63,408 nt of DNA, from NCBI GenBank assembly GCA_017533795.1, contig JAFWIH010000004.1:1-63408 (forward strand), read 5' to 3'. This document shows positions 53,786 to 61,819 of this stretch, piece after piece (the first letter of the stretch is position 1; every line of letters begins with the position of its first letter). A program made the translations under genes and the position numbers. The DNA comes from Clostridia bacterium (GTDB lineage Bacteria; Bacillota; Clostridia; TANB77; CAG-508). The notes below the pieces were generated by a model that saw only the letters and a program-made list of their open reading frames with translations, did no database searches and was not told the DNA's origin.

Positions 53786-55352
53786 TTTCATCGCCTCCTC
53801 TACTACCTAATTGTGGAAGCTTTCTTGTTGTAAGTAAATTAAACTTATCTATTATGTTATAAACTGACAATATAGCCATTCCAATTGATATAAGAGCTGC
53901 AACATAGTAATAGATATCAGATGCTGGTTTTACACTGAAAACTACTAATGTAATTAATAAACCACATAAAGGCTTATAAATACTTGAATCCTTTTCAGGA
54001 TAGTTTAACTTTCTTATTATCATTACAAATAATACAACTATAGTCAAACCTATACCTATATATTTAGGTATAGCAGGATACTCTCCTAAAAGAACAATTA
54101 AAAATGGTAATATATTAATTGCTATAATAAATAAAATCACTCCAAATACAATTGAGATACTTGATTTATTTTTTTCCTTGTGTTTCTTTGTTTTAACATT
54201 ACTATTTGTACTTTCTTTTGTTTCTTTAGATTGCACCCCTTTATCGTCTGATTCATCTTCTCTTATAGATATCTTTTTGTTTTGTCTTAATAGTATAAAT
54301 AGGCTAACAATATTAAAGAGAATTGAACATACAATTAGTTTTGGCATAGAAATAGTTAAGAATAAATTTAATATTAAAAATAATATTACTGCAAATATAG
54401 CTGAGAATACTCCAAACTTTTTAAAATCTATTGGTATGTCTGCAGCAATTTTACCTGTTTGTCCATTTATTACAGCATAACTAATTCTATTTCTTCTATT
54501 ATTTCTTGTTGCTAAAAAATAAACAGGAAATAAGGCTAATTCAGCTTTTTTTTCATTCATACTAATCTTAGGTTTTGCATGATACTTATGATATTCTTTT
54601 TCTTTTCCTAATATTTTAGAAAGATGATCACTTGCTATTCTTTCATTTTCTTCTATATAAGTTTTTTCTTCTACATCTTCGTTATCTGCATAATATCCAC
54701 TTAAATACGCTGGAGAAAAATCTTTCTTTTCACTAATGCTAAATGGTGCTATAGATTCACTCAATCTGTCATAAAAATTAGAAGTGGCATCATGAGTTAT
54801 TCCATTGCACTTTGCATCTATATTGGTAGCTAAAGAATAATCATCATAATATACATAGTCTCCTGACCTATGGCTATATTTTTCACCCTTTGAAGTATCA
54901 TTTCCATGCTTTTCAAAAGAGTACACCCAATATGGCATATATATTCCACGTATTTTATCTACCTCTTGAGTTTCAATCATATTTTTAGGTGCAAAAAGAG
55001 AATTTTTTATTTTGCTTATATATATCTTTTTGCACTCTTCTTTGGTGATTTTAAATGGAATTATATAATCTGGTTTTTTCTTTTTTACAAGTTTTCTGTC
55101 TAGCATTGTGCCTATTCTGCAAAAGCTACAAAACGTTGTAATTGTTTCGTCAGTTGTTATTAATTCTGCTCCACAATGTGAGCATTTATACGATATTGCT
55201 TCATATTCATTTTTTTCTACTTCCTTTGCTTGATCTAAACGCATCTTTTCTATTTTTTCTGGGTCATATTGATTTCTACAACTTGGGCACAATAGATTTT
55301 GTGTTTTTGGATCAAATACTAATCCTGCTCCACATGTAGGACATGCATACAT
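53778..55352 (-). CDS. Zinc-ribbon membrane protein
   Basis: 524 residues. N-terminal double zinc ribbon: CPTCGAGLVFDPKTQNLLC with CPSC (residues 4-27), then CSHCGAELITTD and CSFCRIGTML; a soluble middle part (85-290), six to eight TM helices (315-360 and 395-500) with a Lys/Ser-rich cytoplasmic loop (ESDDKGVQSKETKESTNSN). No family function is established. The 3' end overlaps the TPM protein start, so the two are translationally coupled. Third of four genes in a minus-strand operon. Confidence 0.85.
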   Translation of the reverse strand: MYACPTCGAGLVFDPKTQNLLCPSCRNQYDPEKIEKMRLDQAKEVEKNEYEAISYKCSHCGAELITTDETITTFCSFCRIGTMLDRKLVKKKKPDYIIPFKITKEECKKIYISKIKNSLFAPKNMIETQEVDKIRGIYMPYWVYSFEKHGNDTSKGEKYSHRSGDYVYYDDYSLATNIDAKCNGITHDATSNFYDRLSESIAPFSISEKKDFSPAYLSGYYADNEDVEEKTYIEENERIASDHLSKILGKEKEYHKYHAKPKISMNEKKAELALFPVYFLATRNNRRNRISYAVINGQTGKIAADIPIDFKKFGVFSAIFAVILFLILNLFLTISMPKLIVCSILFNIVSLFILLRQNKKISIREDESDDKGVQSKETKESTNSNVKTKKHKEKNKSSISIVFGVILFIIAINILPFLIVLLGEYPAIPKYIGIGLTIVVLFVMIIRKLNYPEKDSSIYKPLCGLLITLVVFSVKPASDIYYYVAALISIGMAILSVYNIIDKFNLLTTRKLPQLGSRGGDENA

Positions 55353-55372
55353 AATTTTATTCCCCCTTTTTA

Positions 55373-55948
55373 TTAATATCCAATAAACTCCTTTAAAACC
55401 TTCTTTGTAACTTCTAAATCTTGATCTGTAGGAATATTTATAGTTTTTATATTTGGATATTTTTTATTTATTTCTTCTGTCATTTCTAGATATGTATTTT
55501 GCTGTTCTATACTGTTTTCTGCTCCAAATTTTGCATAATCAACTTTTGCTTTTCCTTCTCTTGAAAGTCTTTTCTCATATTGTTTAGTATCTTTTAAATA
55601 TAAAGTTATATAGTATATTTCAAAATCTAGTTTACTGAATTCATCTAAAAGCTTGTCATATACCTCTGTAAAGGAATATTCTTTTTTTCCTAATCTACAA
55701 TAGTTTTCTTCTGTAAAAAATGTTCTGTCAAATAATAAATTTATACTTTTATTTTCTAATTTTTTTATATAGTCTAGTAAATCAAAATACATTTCTTTTG
55801 ATTTTGCAAGTCCTGCAGGTGAACTATCTGAAGTTCCACTTAATCTATATAAGTTAGTATACTTTAACGAATGTCTAATAAAATCTGTAATTGTTGTTTT
55901 TCCAGCTCCTTGCGCTCCTTCTACCACTATTAATTTTGAATTAGCCAT
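55373..55948 (-). CDS. Deoxynucleoside/thymidylate kinase-like P-loop kinase
   Basis: 191 residues. Walker A VEGAQGAGKTTITDF (residues 8-22), a DR motif LLFDRTFFTEENYC near 73, and a LID-type arginine segment YEKRLSREGKAKVDYAKF near 131-148. This matches the deoxynucleoside-kinase/dTMP-kinase superfamily, which phosphorylates nucleosides or nucleotides for DNA synthesis; the precise substrate is uncertain. Separated by 11 bases from the epimerase gene upstream and 20 from the zinc-ribbon gene downstream. Confidence 0.85.
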   Translation of the reverse strand: MANSKLIVVEGAQGAGKTTITDFIRHSLKYTNLYRLSGTSDSSPAGLAKSKEMYFDLLDYIKKLENKSINLLFDRTFFTEENYCRLGKKEYSFTEVYDKLLDEFSKLDFEIYYITLYLKDTKQYEKRLSREGKAKVDYAKFGAENSIEQQNTYLEMTEEINKKYPNIKTINIPTDQDLEVTKKVLKEFIGY

Positions 55949-55959
55949 TGTTACCTCCT

Positions 55960-56769
55960 TTAAAATTCCACTTTATATTTTGCTTCAAATATTTTTCCTG
56001 GTTCTAAGCTAATTAGTCCCTCTTTATCTGTATACTTTCCAGTTGAGCTAACACTATCTGCTGTATTAAACCATGGCTCTATGCATAAAAAATTTGCTCC
56101 TTTTTTAGACCATATTGCAAGTATTGGAAAATCAGTAAAATCAAATGTTAACACTATTTTTTCGTTTTCTTTTAATGTGATTTTATTTGATTTTAATCCT
56201 TTCATAATAATAGCATCCTCATCAAAAAAGTTTTCATTTAATACTATTTTGCTTCCATCTGTAAATTTTTCTCTATCTTCTGGTTTATCTTTTACTAATC
56301 CATTTTCAAGTTGAAATATTTGTAAATTATCTTCTTGATATTCAAATTCTATTACCGCATTTCTATAATTACATACAAATGCAGGATGTCCACCTAACCC
56401 AAAGTAGATGTTTTTATTGTCTATATTTTTTACTTGATATTTTGTTTCTACACTATTTTCATCAGCACTATAAGAAATAGTTAGTTCAAATTTATACGGA
56501 TATTTTTCTAATGTCTCTTCGTTGTATCTTAATGTGTAAGTATGTGGAGCTATTTTCTCAAATTCCATATCTCTTGCAAAACCATGTTGTCCCATTTTGT
56601 AAACTTTTTCTTCTATTAATGTTTCACCGTTTTTTATCTGACCTACTATTGGAAATAGCACAGGTGCATGTCTATTCCAGTCTTTTTCTCCATCATGTAG
56701 TCTTTCTACTCCGTCAAATTTTATGCTTGTTAATTCTGCTCCTTGAGCTTTTGTTTCTATTTCTACCAT
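55960..56769 (-). CDS. Aldose 1-epimerase family protein (LacX/galactose-mutarotase-like)
   Basis: 269 residues of beta-sandwich mutarotase fold. Seen: RHAPVLFPIVGQIKNGE, GQHGFARDMEFEKI (active-site His region), YFGLGGHPAFVCNYRNA (second His) and FLCIEPWFNTADS (catalytic Glu). The lactose-operon LacX and YeaD-type proteins share this pattern; the substrate may be a hexose or hexose-6-phosphate. First gene of the four-gene operon; ribosome site AGGAGG, promoter at 56805-56833. Confidence 0.9.
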   Translation of the reverse strand: MVEIETKAQGAELTSIKFDGVERLHDGEKDWNRHAPVLFPIVGQIKNGETLIEEKVYKMGQHGFARDMEFEKIAPHTYTLRYNEETLEKYPYKFELTISYSADENSVETKYQVKNIDNKNIYFGLGGHPAFVCNYRNAVIEFEYQEDNLQIFQLENGLVKDKPEDREKFTDGSKIVLNENFFDEDAIIMKGLKSNKITLKENEKIVLTFDFTDFPILAIWSKKGANFLCIEPWFNTADSVSSTGKYTDKEGLISLEPGKIFEAKYKVEF

Positions 56770-56804
56770 GAAGCATCCTCCTTATTTTTTATTATTCTAT
56801 CACA

Positions 56805-56833
56805 TATAAAATTAATTTAAAATATTTTTTCAA
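56805..56833 (-). promoter_or_regulatory. Promoter of the epimerase operon
   Basis: Minus strand TTGAAA (56828-56833), 17-bp spacer, TTTATA (56805-56810), 36 bases before the epimerase ATG. Confidence 0.65.
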
Positions 56834-56839
56834 AAACAC

Positions 56840-56867
56840 TTGATTTTTTTTAAATATTAAATATAAT
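56840..56867 (+). promoter_or_regulatory. Promoter of the secreted PDZ/Ig-like protein gene
   Basis: TTGATT (56840-56845), 16-bp spacer, TATAAT (56862-56867). The ATG at 56873 lies almost at the expected transcription start, which supports the TTG start at 56909. The two divergent promoters are only six bases apart. Confidence 0.75.
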
Positions 56868-56908
56868 AAAATATGTATTATACTAAAGATTTTGGAGGTA
56901 AACAAAAA

Positions 56909-57991
56909 TTGAAGAAATTATATAAAATACTATTTATTGCTCTACTTTTATTATTAGCTGGAACTATGCCAGCACTTGCTTCTGATGATACTGTAGCACC
57001 GGTTTTTGATCAAAATATTCAGACCTTCTATTTAATACAACGAAAAGATGATGGAACTGTTTTTATCCCAGAAAATTATATTAATAATATAACAGCAACA
57101 GATGAAACAGATGGTAAAGACATAACAATTTCGTTAGAATATAGCAATGTAGACCTATCACAAGATGGTCAATATCAATTACTATACACTGCTTCTGACA
57201 AATCCGGAAATGTGTCTTCTTTAATAATTGTTGTAGTTGTTGACGGAAGTGGTCCAGTTTTTGATGAAAGTGAAGAAACAACGTATTATATGAATCAAGA
57301 TGGAATTATTTTTGATTCTAAACATAATATTGTAGAGGCTTTACCTGAAACTCTAACTGCAAAAGATTCTATGGGCGCATATACAGGAATTGGCGTTTAC
57401 ATAGCTTCTGATGAAAATGGAAATATTGTTTTTATTGATACAATAAAAGACACTCCAGCTGTTGATTTAATAAAACCAAATGATATTTTAGTTAAAATTG
57501 ATGGTGAAGATGTGCATGGTAAAACAGCAGAATATGCAGCCTCAAAAATAAAAGGTGACAGTTCAGATTGTGTAAATTTGACAATTATAAGAGATAATGA
57601 AGAATTGAATATTACAGTCCCAAAAGGCATTGTAAAACTATATGAAGACCAAACTTTCACAGCTACGGCTGACATTGAAATCTCTTCTATTAATAAAGAT
57701 AAACCAGGTAAAATAGAAATTACTTATACTGCTACAGATGAAGCTGGAAATATTTCAGAATTTATTATAACAGTTATTATAGTTGATGAACCAGAAGAAA
57801 AGTCTGATAAAATTATAGAAGATGAAGAAGATGAAGAAACAGAAAAACTTGAAGATATTACAACAAGTGGCAATCCACCAGAAAATATCACTATAGAAAT
57901 TCCTGAAGATGCAGAAGTTGATGTTGTTGAAAGCGATACAAATGAAGTAGAAGTTGAATCTGGAGCTGAAAATGTAATTATAGAAGAATAA
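56909..57991 (+). CDS. Secreted protein with Ig-like repeats and a PDZ domain
   Basis: 360 residues; start TTG with GGAGG ten bases upstream. Signal peptide 1-25 (KKLYKILFIALLLLLAG, cleavage after PALA). First Ig-like/DUF5011-type domain (about 28-110; ends GQYQLLYTASDKSGNVSSL), then a second copy interrupted by a PDZ domain (about 155-230; SDENGNIVFIDTIKDTPAVD, KPNDILVKIDGEDVHG) whose halves resume in KPGKIEITYTATDEAGNIS. An acidic, Glu/Asp-rich tail follows. No LPXTG or TM anchor. Probably an extracellular binding or chaperone-like protein; function unknown. Monocistronic. Confidence 0.75.
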   Translation: MKKLYKILFIALLLLLAGTMPALASDDTVAPVFDQNIQTFYLIQRKDDGTVFIPENYINNITATDETDGKDITISLEYSNVDLSQDGQYQLLYTASDKSGNVSSLIIVVVVDGSGPVFDESEETTYYMNQDGIIFDSKHNIVEALPETLTAKDSMGAYTGIGVYIASDENGNIVFIDTIKDTPAVDLIKPNDILVKIDGEDVHGKTAEYAASKIKGDSSDCVNLTIIRDNEELNITVPKGIVKLYEDQTFTATADIEISSINKDKPGKIEITYTATDEAGNISEFIITVIIVDEPEEKSDKIIEDEEDEETEKLEDITTSGNPPENITIEIPEDAEVDVVESDTNEVEVESGAENVIIEE

Positions 57992-58025
57992 AAATAACTG
58001 GAATCTATATAGATTCCAGTTATTT
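57992..58025. terminator. Bidirectional terminator
   Basis: AAATAACTGGAATCTAT pairs with ATAGATTCCAGTTATTT as a perfect palindrome, followed by T on both strands; it lies between convergent genes. Confidence 0.9.
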
Positions 58026-58029
58026 TTAT

Positions 58030-58905
58030 TTATAATTCTCTATCATTTTCTCTTGCTTTTTTAAATTCATTAAAATTTACTAATCTACCGTTTTCAATTA
58101 CCGGTTTAACCGGTCCAGAAAAGTTTTCTACATATTCTTCTTTTCCTTCTCTTATGCCTACAGCAATATCTTCTCCTTCTACTAAAACATCTGCAACAAT
58201 TTGTCCATCATTATTTACAACATATAGCTCATCTTCTGCAGATTTTTTTAAGCTATATTCGTGGCAATGATATTCAAATTGATTAGATCTCTTTAAAATA
58301 GATTGTAAAACACTACCTTCAAAGTCCAAACCTCTGTCTATTGTTATCCAATTAAACCAAAAATCTAATTCATTATCGATTTCGTTATCATGATCTTTTT
58401 TTACTGCAAAAGCGACTTCTGGACTATCTTCAAATCTTTCATTCCAACCTTCAAATATTCTAACAGATTCACTTCCACATTTTTCTACTACAAGGCCATC
58501 ATCATTTACCTTTATAAAATGATGTCCATTGTTTTTTCCCTTATTTTCTACATAGTCATAAAACCTATAAAATACAAGGTATTCATCATCTTCTAATGGT
58601 TGGTCTCCAAGAAGCCTTACAAATTTATATTTATCTAATATAGCAGATACATATCCACTCAAAGAGTCTCCATTTGGGAAAAAGCACCCATCAATTTCTA
58701 GTGCATATCCACCACAGTTCATTCGTTTATTAAACCCTTTTATTGTATATTGTGTAATGTCTTCAAAAGTTTCTTCATATACTGATTTAGGATATGGCTT
58801 CATTTCGCTTATTGGCCCATGTTTGTTAATAAATATTAATCTTTTAACTCGACCTTTGTTCCTTATTATTTTATATAACTTTTCTTCAAAATCCACTTTT
58901 ATCAC
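58030..58905 (-). CDS. Hypothetical protein with papain-like Cys-His arrangement
   Basis: 291 residues, acidic, no signal peptide. NCGGYALEIDG puts a Cys at 64 after Asn, and NKGKNNGHHFIKVNDDGLVV puts His128-129 before Asn/Asp on a strand; this Cys...His...(Asn/Asp) order is that of papain-like/NlpC-type folds and of some DUF families with an N-C-x-x-Y-A-L start, but I cannot name the family. A C-terminal part (residues 215-275) resembles a short beta repeat (LYVVNNDGQIVADVLVEGED). Ribosome site is weak (AGGTGATA, eight bases before the ATG). Enzyme activity is inference only. Confidence 0.6.
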   Translation of the reverse strand: MIKVDFEEKLYKIIRNKGRVKRLIFINKHGPISEMKPYPKSVYEETFEDITQYTIKGFNKRMNCGGYALEIDGCFFPNGDSLSGYVSAILDKYKFVRLLGDQPLEDDEYLVFYRFYDYVENKGKNNGHHFIKVNDDGLVVEKCGSESVRIFEGWNERFEDSPEVAFAVKKDHDNEIDNELDFWFNWITIDRGLDFEGSVLQSILKRSNQFEYHCHEYSLKKSAEDELYVVNNDGQIVADVLVEGEDIAVGIREGKEEYVENFSGPVKPVIENGRLVNFNEFKKARENDREL

Positions 58906-58962
58906 CTATACCTATCTTACCACACTACATTTTTCTTATCAATTATTATTAAAAAATTTTTC

Positions 58963-58991
58963 TTGACTTTTATATAAACTATTATTATATT
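58963..58991 (+). promoter_or_regulatory. Promoter of the small zinc-ribbon membrane protein gene
   Basis: TTGACT (58963-58968), 17-bp spacer, TATATT (58986-58991). Confidence 0.75.
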
Positions 58992-59027
58992 AATAATAGT
59001 GATCTAATAATATAGGGAGTGATATTT

Positions 59028-59273
59028 ATGGTATGTCCAAAATGTAATAGTGAAAATGTTAATATTCAAGTTGTAAATGAGAGTAAGCTTGTTACAAAAC
59101 ATCATGGAATATTATGGTGGCTATGTATAGGTTGGTGGTGGATACCAGTAAAATGGATATTTCTTACAATACCAGCATTACTTGCGTCAATTTTTATTGG
59201 AAAAAGAAAAAAAATAAAGAATATAACAAAAAAAATTAATGTATGTCAAAACTGTGGTCACACATGGGAATAA
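59028..59273 (+). CDS. Small zinc-ribbon membrane protein
   Basis: 81 residues from the ATG with AGGGAGTG upstream. CxxC pairs lie at the two ends (CPKC at 3-6, CQNC at 73-76), so one zinc site is formed by both termini, around a hydrophobic, Trp-rich centre (residues 28-57; GILWWLCIGWWWIPVKW, then FLTIPALLASIFIG) that would span or dip into the membrane. Function unknown. Own promoter and terminator. Confidence 0.8.
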   Translation: MVCPKCNSENVNIQVVNESKLVTKHHGILWWLCIGWWWIPVKWIFLTIPALLASIFIGKRKKIKNITKKINVCQNCGHTWE

Positions 59274-59287
59274 TTCCTATATTATAT

Positions 59288-59317
59288 AAAAGCTGGTATA
59301 AAATTATACCAGCTTTT
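59288..59317 (+). terminator. Terminator after the zinc-ribbon gene
   Basis: AAAAGCTGGTATAA pairs with TTATACCAGCTTTT over a tiny loop; the stem itself ends in T4. It may also serve the convergent alkD-like gene. Confidence 0.85.
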
Positions 59318-59331
59318 AAGCATACTAAATT

Positions 59332-60051
59332 CTATCTTCTATATTTATTTAATAATTCTTTTTCTTCTTTACTAACTCTATATGAATCATGTATTTTACT
59401 TATTGCTTTGTTTTGAGTAAAATTGTTTAAATTATTCTTTTTTATATACTTAGTTGTTTCTTTAGGGTACTTTATATACATCTCACATAATAACCACGCT
59501 TCAGCCATATTTATATAGAATTTATCGCTTTGTATTTTATTTAGAGTTCCAAATATTTCATCTAAATTATTTTTGCTAATAAAGTGGTTTAAAATCATAA
59601 CAAGTCCGACTCTTGATATGAATTCTTTTTTATTTATAGCCATTTTTGTTGCTTCTTTATAATACTTTTCTTCATGTTTTCTTACTATTTTAATTGAACT
59701 ACAAAAGCTATCACATATAGCCCAATTGTCTATTTTATTTATATATCTTTTAAAATATTTATAAAACTGTTTTTCATCTTTTATATGTGAAATAACAAAT
59801 CCTTGTATCATTACTTCTTCATAGTATCTTTCTTGTGCATATTCTAAAAATTCTTCTATATTACCTTTTGCTATTTTTTTAGCAATATCTCGCATGATAG
59901 GTACTCTTATTCCTATCATTTCATATTTTGAGTTTAATACAAGAGAACTATGAAATTCTTTGTATTTTATATCTTGTAAATTTATTAAGTATTTTATAAA
60001 TTGGTTGTATTCTTCTTTATTCCATGTTGTAGTTGTTAATTCTATTGTCAT
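59332..60051 (-). CDS. DNA alkylation repair protein (AlkD family)
   Basis: 239 residues of HEAT-like helical repeats. AlkD enzymes excise bulky or cationic alkylated bases without flipping them. Seen: YEMIGIRVPIMRDIAKKIAK, YEEVMIQGFVISHI, DNWAICDSFCSSIKI (family signature D-N-W-x-x-C-D) and INMAEAWLLCEMYIKYP. GGAGG lies six bases before the ATG. Together with Ogg and Mfd it gives the window three DNA-repair genes, but the three are far apart and not co-regulated. Confidence 0.9.
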   Translation of the reverse strand: MTIELTTTTWNKEEYNQFIKYLINLQDIKYKEFHSSLVLNSKYEMIGIRVPIMRDIAKKIAKGNIEEFLEYAQERYYEEVMIQGFVISHIKDEKQFYKYFKRYINKIDNWAICDSFCSSIKIVRKHEEKYYKEATKMAINKKEFISRVGLVMILNHFISKNNLDEIFGTLNKIQSDKFYINMAEAWLLCEMYIKYPKETTKYIKKNNLNNFTQNKAISKIHDSYRVSKEEKELLNKYRR

Positions 60052-60123
60052 TTTTAGCCTCCTGTGTGGTTTAGTATTTGTTTGACCAAATTATACTTTA
60101 AAAAGTATAGATATTATGAGCAA

Positions 60124-60678
60124 TTATATTGCAAACGCTAACCACGGAATTATTAACATGATACTAATTAGTAAGCATATTTTAGAGTCATTTTTAAATA
60201 AAGTAACAATATTGATAGATGATAAAACAGATATTATCACTAATACTATTTGTATCAAGCTAATAACTGCAGAAATTATATGTGAGTCCCTAAATCCAGT
60301 TATACAAAATAGGCCATATATAAAAAATAGTGCTATGCTTACTATACTAATTATTCTTTTATTTTTGTTTTCTTTAGATTGTTCTTCTATCTTTCTATTT
60401 TCTTCATCTATTTTTCGTTGTTCCTCATATTCTATTTGCTTCTTGCTATTATATCCATCAAATATTTCCTGTACTAAAGATTTTTTCTTTAAATCTTGTT
60501 CTTTATTATCTAACTTTTGTTTATGTTTTAGTTCCATTATTTCTTTTTTTGCATTATGTTTTGCAGTAAATTTATCTTTCCAATCTTTTTCATGTTGCTC
60601 CATTCCTTGCTCTATAATTTTTTCTGCATCAACATCAATACTTCCTTTTTTATTTTTTAAATCAATATTTAATTTCAT
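60124..60678 (-). CDS. Coiled-coil membrane protein of unknown function
   Basis: 184 residues from the ATG at 60678, with AAGGAG five bases upstream; the longer frame lacks a ribosome site. A highly charged coiled coil (about 20-107; DWKDKFTAKHNAKKEIMELK, EQRKIDEENRKIEEQSKEN) leads into three TM helices (109-127, 134-155, 166-183). No homologue recognised. The opposite strand also has an open frame over most of this gene, but its composition (long Ser/Phe/Leu runs) and lack of ribosome site make it a shadow. Confidence 0.65.
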   Translation of the reverse strand: MKLNIDLKNKKGSIDVDAEKIIEQGMEQHEKDWKDKFTAKHNAKKEIMELKHKQKLDNKEQDLKKKSLVQEIFDGYNSKKQIEYEEQRKIDEENRKIEEQSKENKNKRIISIVSIALFFIYGLFCITGFRDSHIISAVISLIQIVLVIISVLSSINIVTLFKNDSKICLLISIMLIIPWLAFAI

Positions 60679-61046
60679 AGCAGCTCCTTTCAATATTGTA
60701 CATGTTTTTTTCGCGAATTGTATTTTTATTATATAATAATAGGATTGTTTTTTCAATGTTTATAACTTTTAAGGTTAAAATTTTAAATTGTGGAAGAAAT
60801 ACTAGAATAAAACCTTCGGGTTATGAGGGCGAATAGGCCAATATTTAGAGATATTTCAAAAATCTTTAAAATATTATAAAGTGTTGCAGCTCTAGGAGTA
60901 TCTTTATTTTAACCTGTTTTAAAATATCGTGAAATATTGCGATATATTGTTCACTTTTAAGATTTTCGCCGCTTTTCCGCCGTTTATTTTTATGGAATAA
61001 ATTGGTACTTTCAAGCTATATATGAAAACTTTTTCCGCTTTTTTTT
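60679..61046. other. Non-coding stretch upstream of the repeat block
   Basis: No ORF, tRNA or strong terminator is supported here. It contains a short AACC-TTCG-GGTT hairpin near 60811-60822, GC-richer phrases (GAGGGCGAATAGGCC, TTTTCGCCGCTTTTCCGCCG) and runs of A/T. With the repeats that follow, the gene-free interval between 60679 and 61350 is the longest in the window; its role is unknown. Confidence 0.5.
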
Positions 61047-61284
61047 GGTTGACCAATGGTTGTCATTTGGTATACCAAAATCACTTCTAGATGTATACAA
61101 CTTGGATACATCATGTATACATTCCGTATACGGCACGTCGACGGATCGTTGACGGAAATATTTTCCCTATTCTTTCTGGTCGACCAATGGTATACCAGAT
61201 GTCAACCAAGTGGAAATCATTTGTATACAAATTGTATACATTGCGTGGACGACTCGTAGACGAAACGTTGACGGAAATATTTTT
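61047..61284. repeat. Two imperfect ~120-130-bp tandem repeats rich in GTATAC palindromes
   Basis: Each unit opens with GGTTGACCAATGG (61047) or GGTCGACCAATGG (61178) and closes with the identical CGTTGACGGAAATATTTT (61147-61164 and 61266-61283). Between these lie many self-complementary hexamers GTATAC and decamers TGGTATACCA, and TGTATAC pairs. G+C is visibly above the surroundings. Overlapping short ORFs are just translations of the repeat. Unknown function: operator array, remnant of a mobile element, or a partition-type site are possible. Confidence 0.7.
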
Positions 61285-61350
61285 CATAAATGACTTGACT
61301 TTTAAAGATTTTTAAGTGATTAATAACAACAATTTTTTAGGAGGTAGCTT

Positions 61351-61641
61351 ATGGGAAGTTATAGAAAAGTTGGCGATGATATTCTAAAAGAATGGTTGGA
61401 TTTTAGAGAAGAAGAACTTGGTTCCCTTACTTGTCAAGAAGATAAAGAACATTTTATTTATTTTGAAGAAATCTCAGAAGATATTTTAAATAATGTTTCT
61501 GGTAATAACATTGAATATGTAAAATCTCGATTAGAAAAACTCGATGATAATATTATGGAATACATGCATTATTGGTTTGAAAAGTATTATAGAAATGGTT
61601 TCTGTGATGCCGTAGAATTAATTTCAGGCTGTCTTAGGTGA
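61351..61641 (+). CDS. Small acidic protein of unknown function
   Basis: 96 residues, GGAGG five bases before the ATG. Acidic and helical (EWLDFREEELGSL, FIYFEEISEDILNN, YVKSRLEKLDDNIMEYMHY), no signal or TM segment. Small proteins of this type occur in phage and integrative elements of Clostridia, which fits the small zinc-ribbon gene that follows four bases downstream. I do not recognise the family. Confidence 0.6.
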   Translation: MGSYRKVGDDILKEWLDFREEELGSLTCQEDKEHFIYFEEISEDILNNVSGNNIEYVKSRLEKLDDNIMEYMHYWFEKYYRNGFCDAVELISGCLR

Positions 61642-61645
61642 TTGT

Positions 61646-61801
61646 ATGGATCAATATAAGATATGTCCTAAATGTAATCAAAAATATACTCAGCATTCTG
61701 CTATTTCTAGAGTAGCTAACAAAACCAATATATGTCCAACCTGTGGAATTAGAGAAGCATTAATTCAATTTATTAAACAACAAAATACCCCAAGGAATTA
61801 A
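61646..61801 (+). CDS. 51-residue zinc-ribbon protein of phage/ICE type
   Basis: 51 residues, ATG with AGGTGA four bases upstream. CPKC at 7-10 and CPTC at 30-33 form one treble of four cysteines; the segment between reads YTQHSAISRVANKTNI, and the end GIREALIQFI. The pattern C-P-x-C ... AISR..N.T.ICP.CG.REAL is common in short proteins of clostridial phages and mobile elements, where they are thought to bind DNA or partner proteins. Four bases separate it from the gene before it, so the two form a small operon ending at the terminator 61787-61812. Confidence 0.75.
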   Translation: MDQYKICPKCNQKYTQHSAISRVANKTNICPTCGIREALIQFIKQQNTPRN

Positions 61802-61812
61802 CTCCCTGGGGT
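61787..61812. terminator. Terminator after the zinc-ribbon gene
   Basis: ACCCCAAGGA pairs with TCCCTGGGGT (one A-C mismatch) across a 6-base loop, followed by TTTATTTTT on the plus strand; it also lies just 3' of the convergent gene. Confidence 0.88.
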
Positions 61813-61819
61813 TTTATTT

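Noticed and set aside
60092..60109. Operator or terminator at a TATACTTT palindrome before the AlkD gene
   Set aside because: Only 8-bp AT-rich arms with no T tract; likely part of the AT-rich promoter region by chance.
60116..60736. A 206-residue plus-strand ORF opposite the coiled-coil gene
   Set aside because: No ribosome site, extreme Ser/Phe/Leu composition typical of antisense frames, and the minus-strand protein has sensible coiled-coil and TM structure.
61056..61315. Two overlapping ORFs inside the repeat block
   Set aside because: They translate the same nucleotide repeat in two frames, have no ribosome site, and their residues just mirror the GTATAC pattern.
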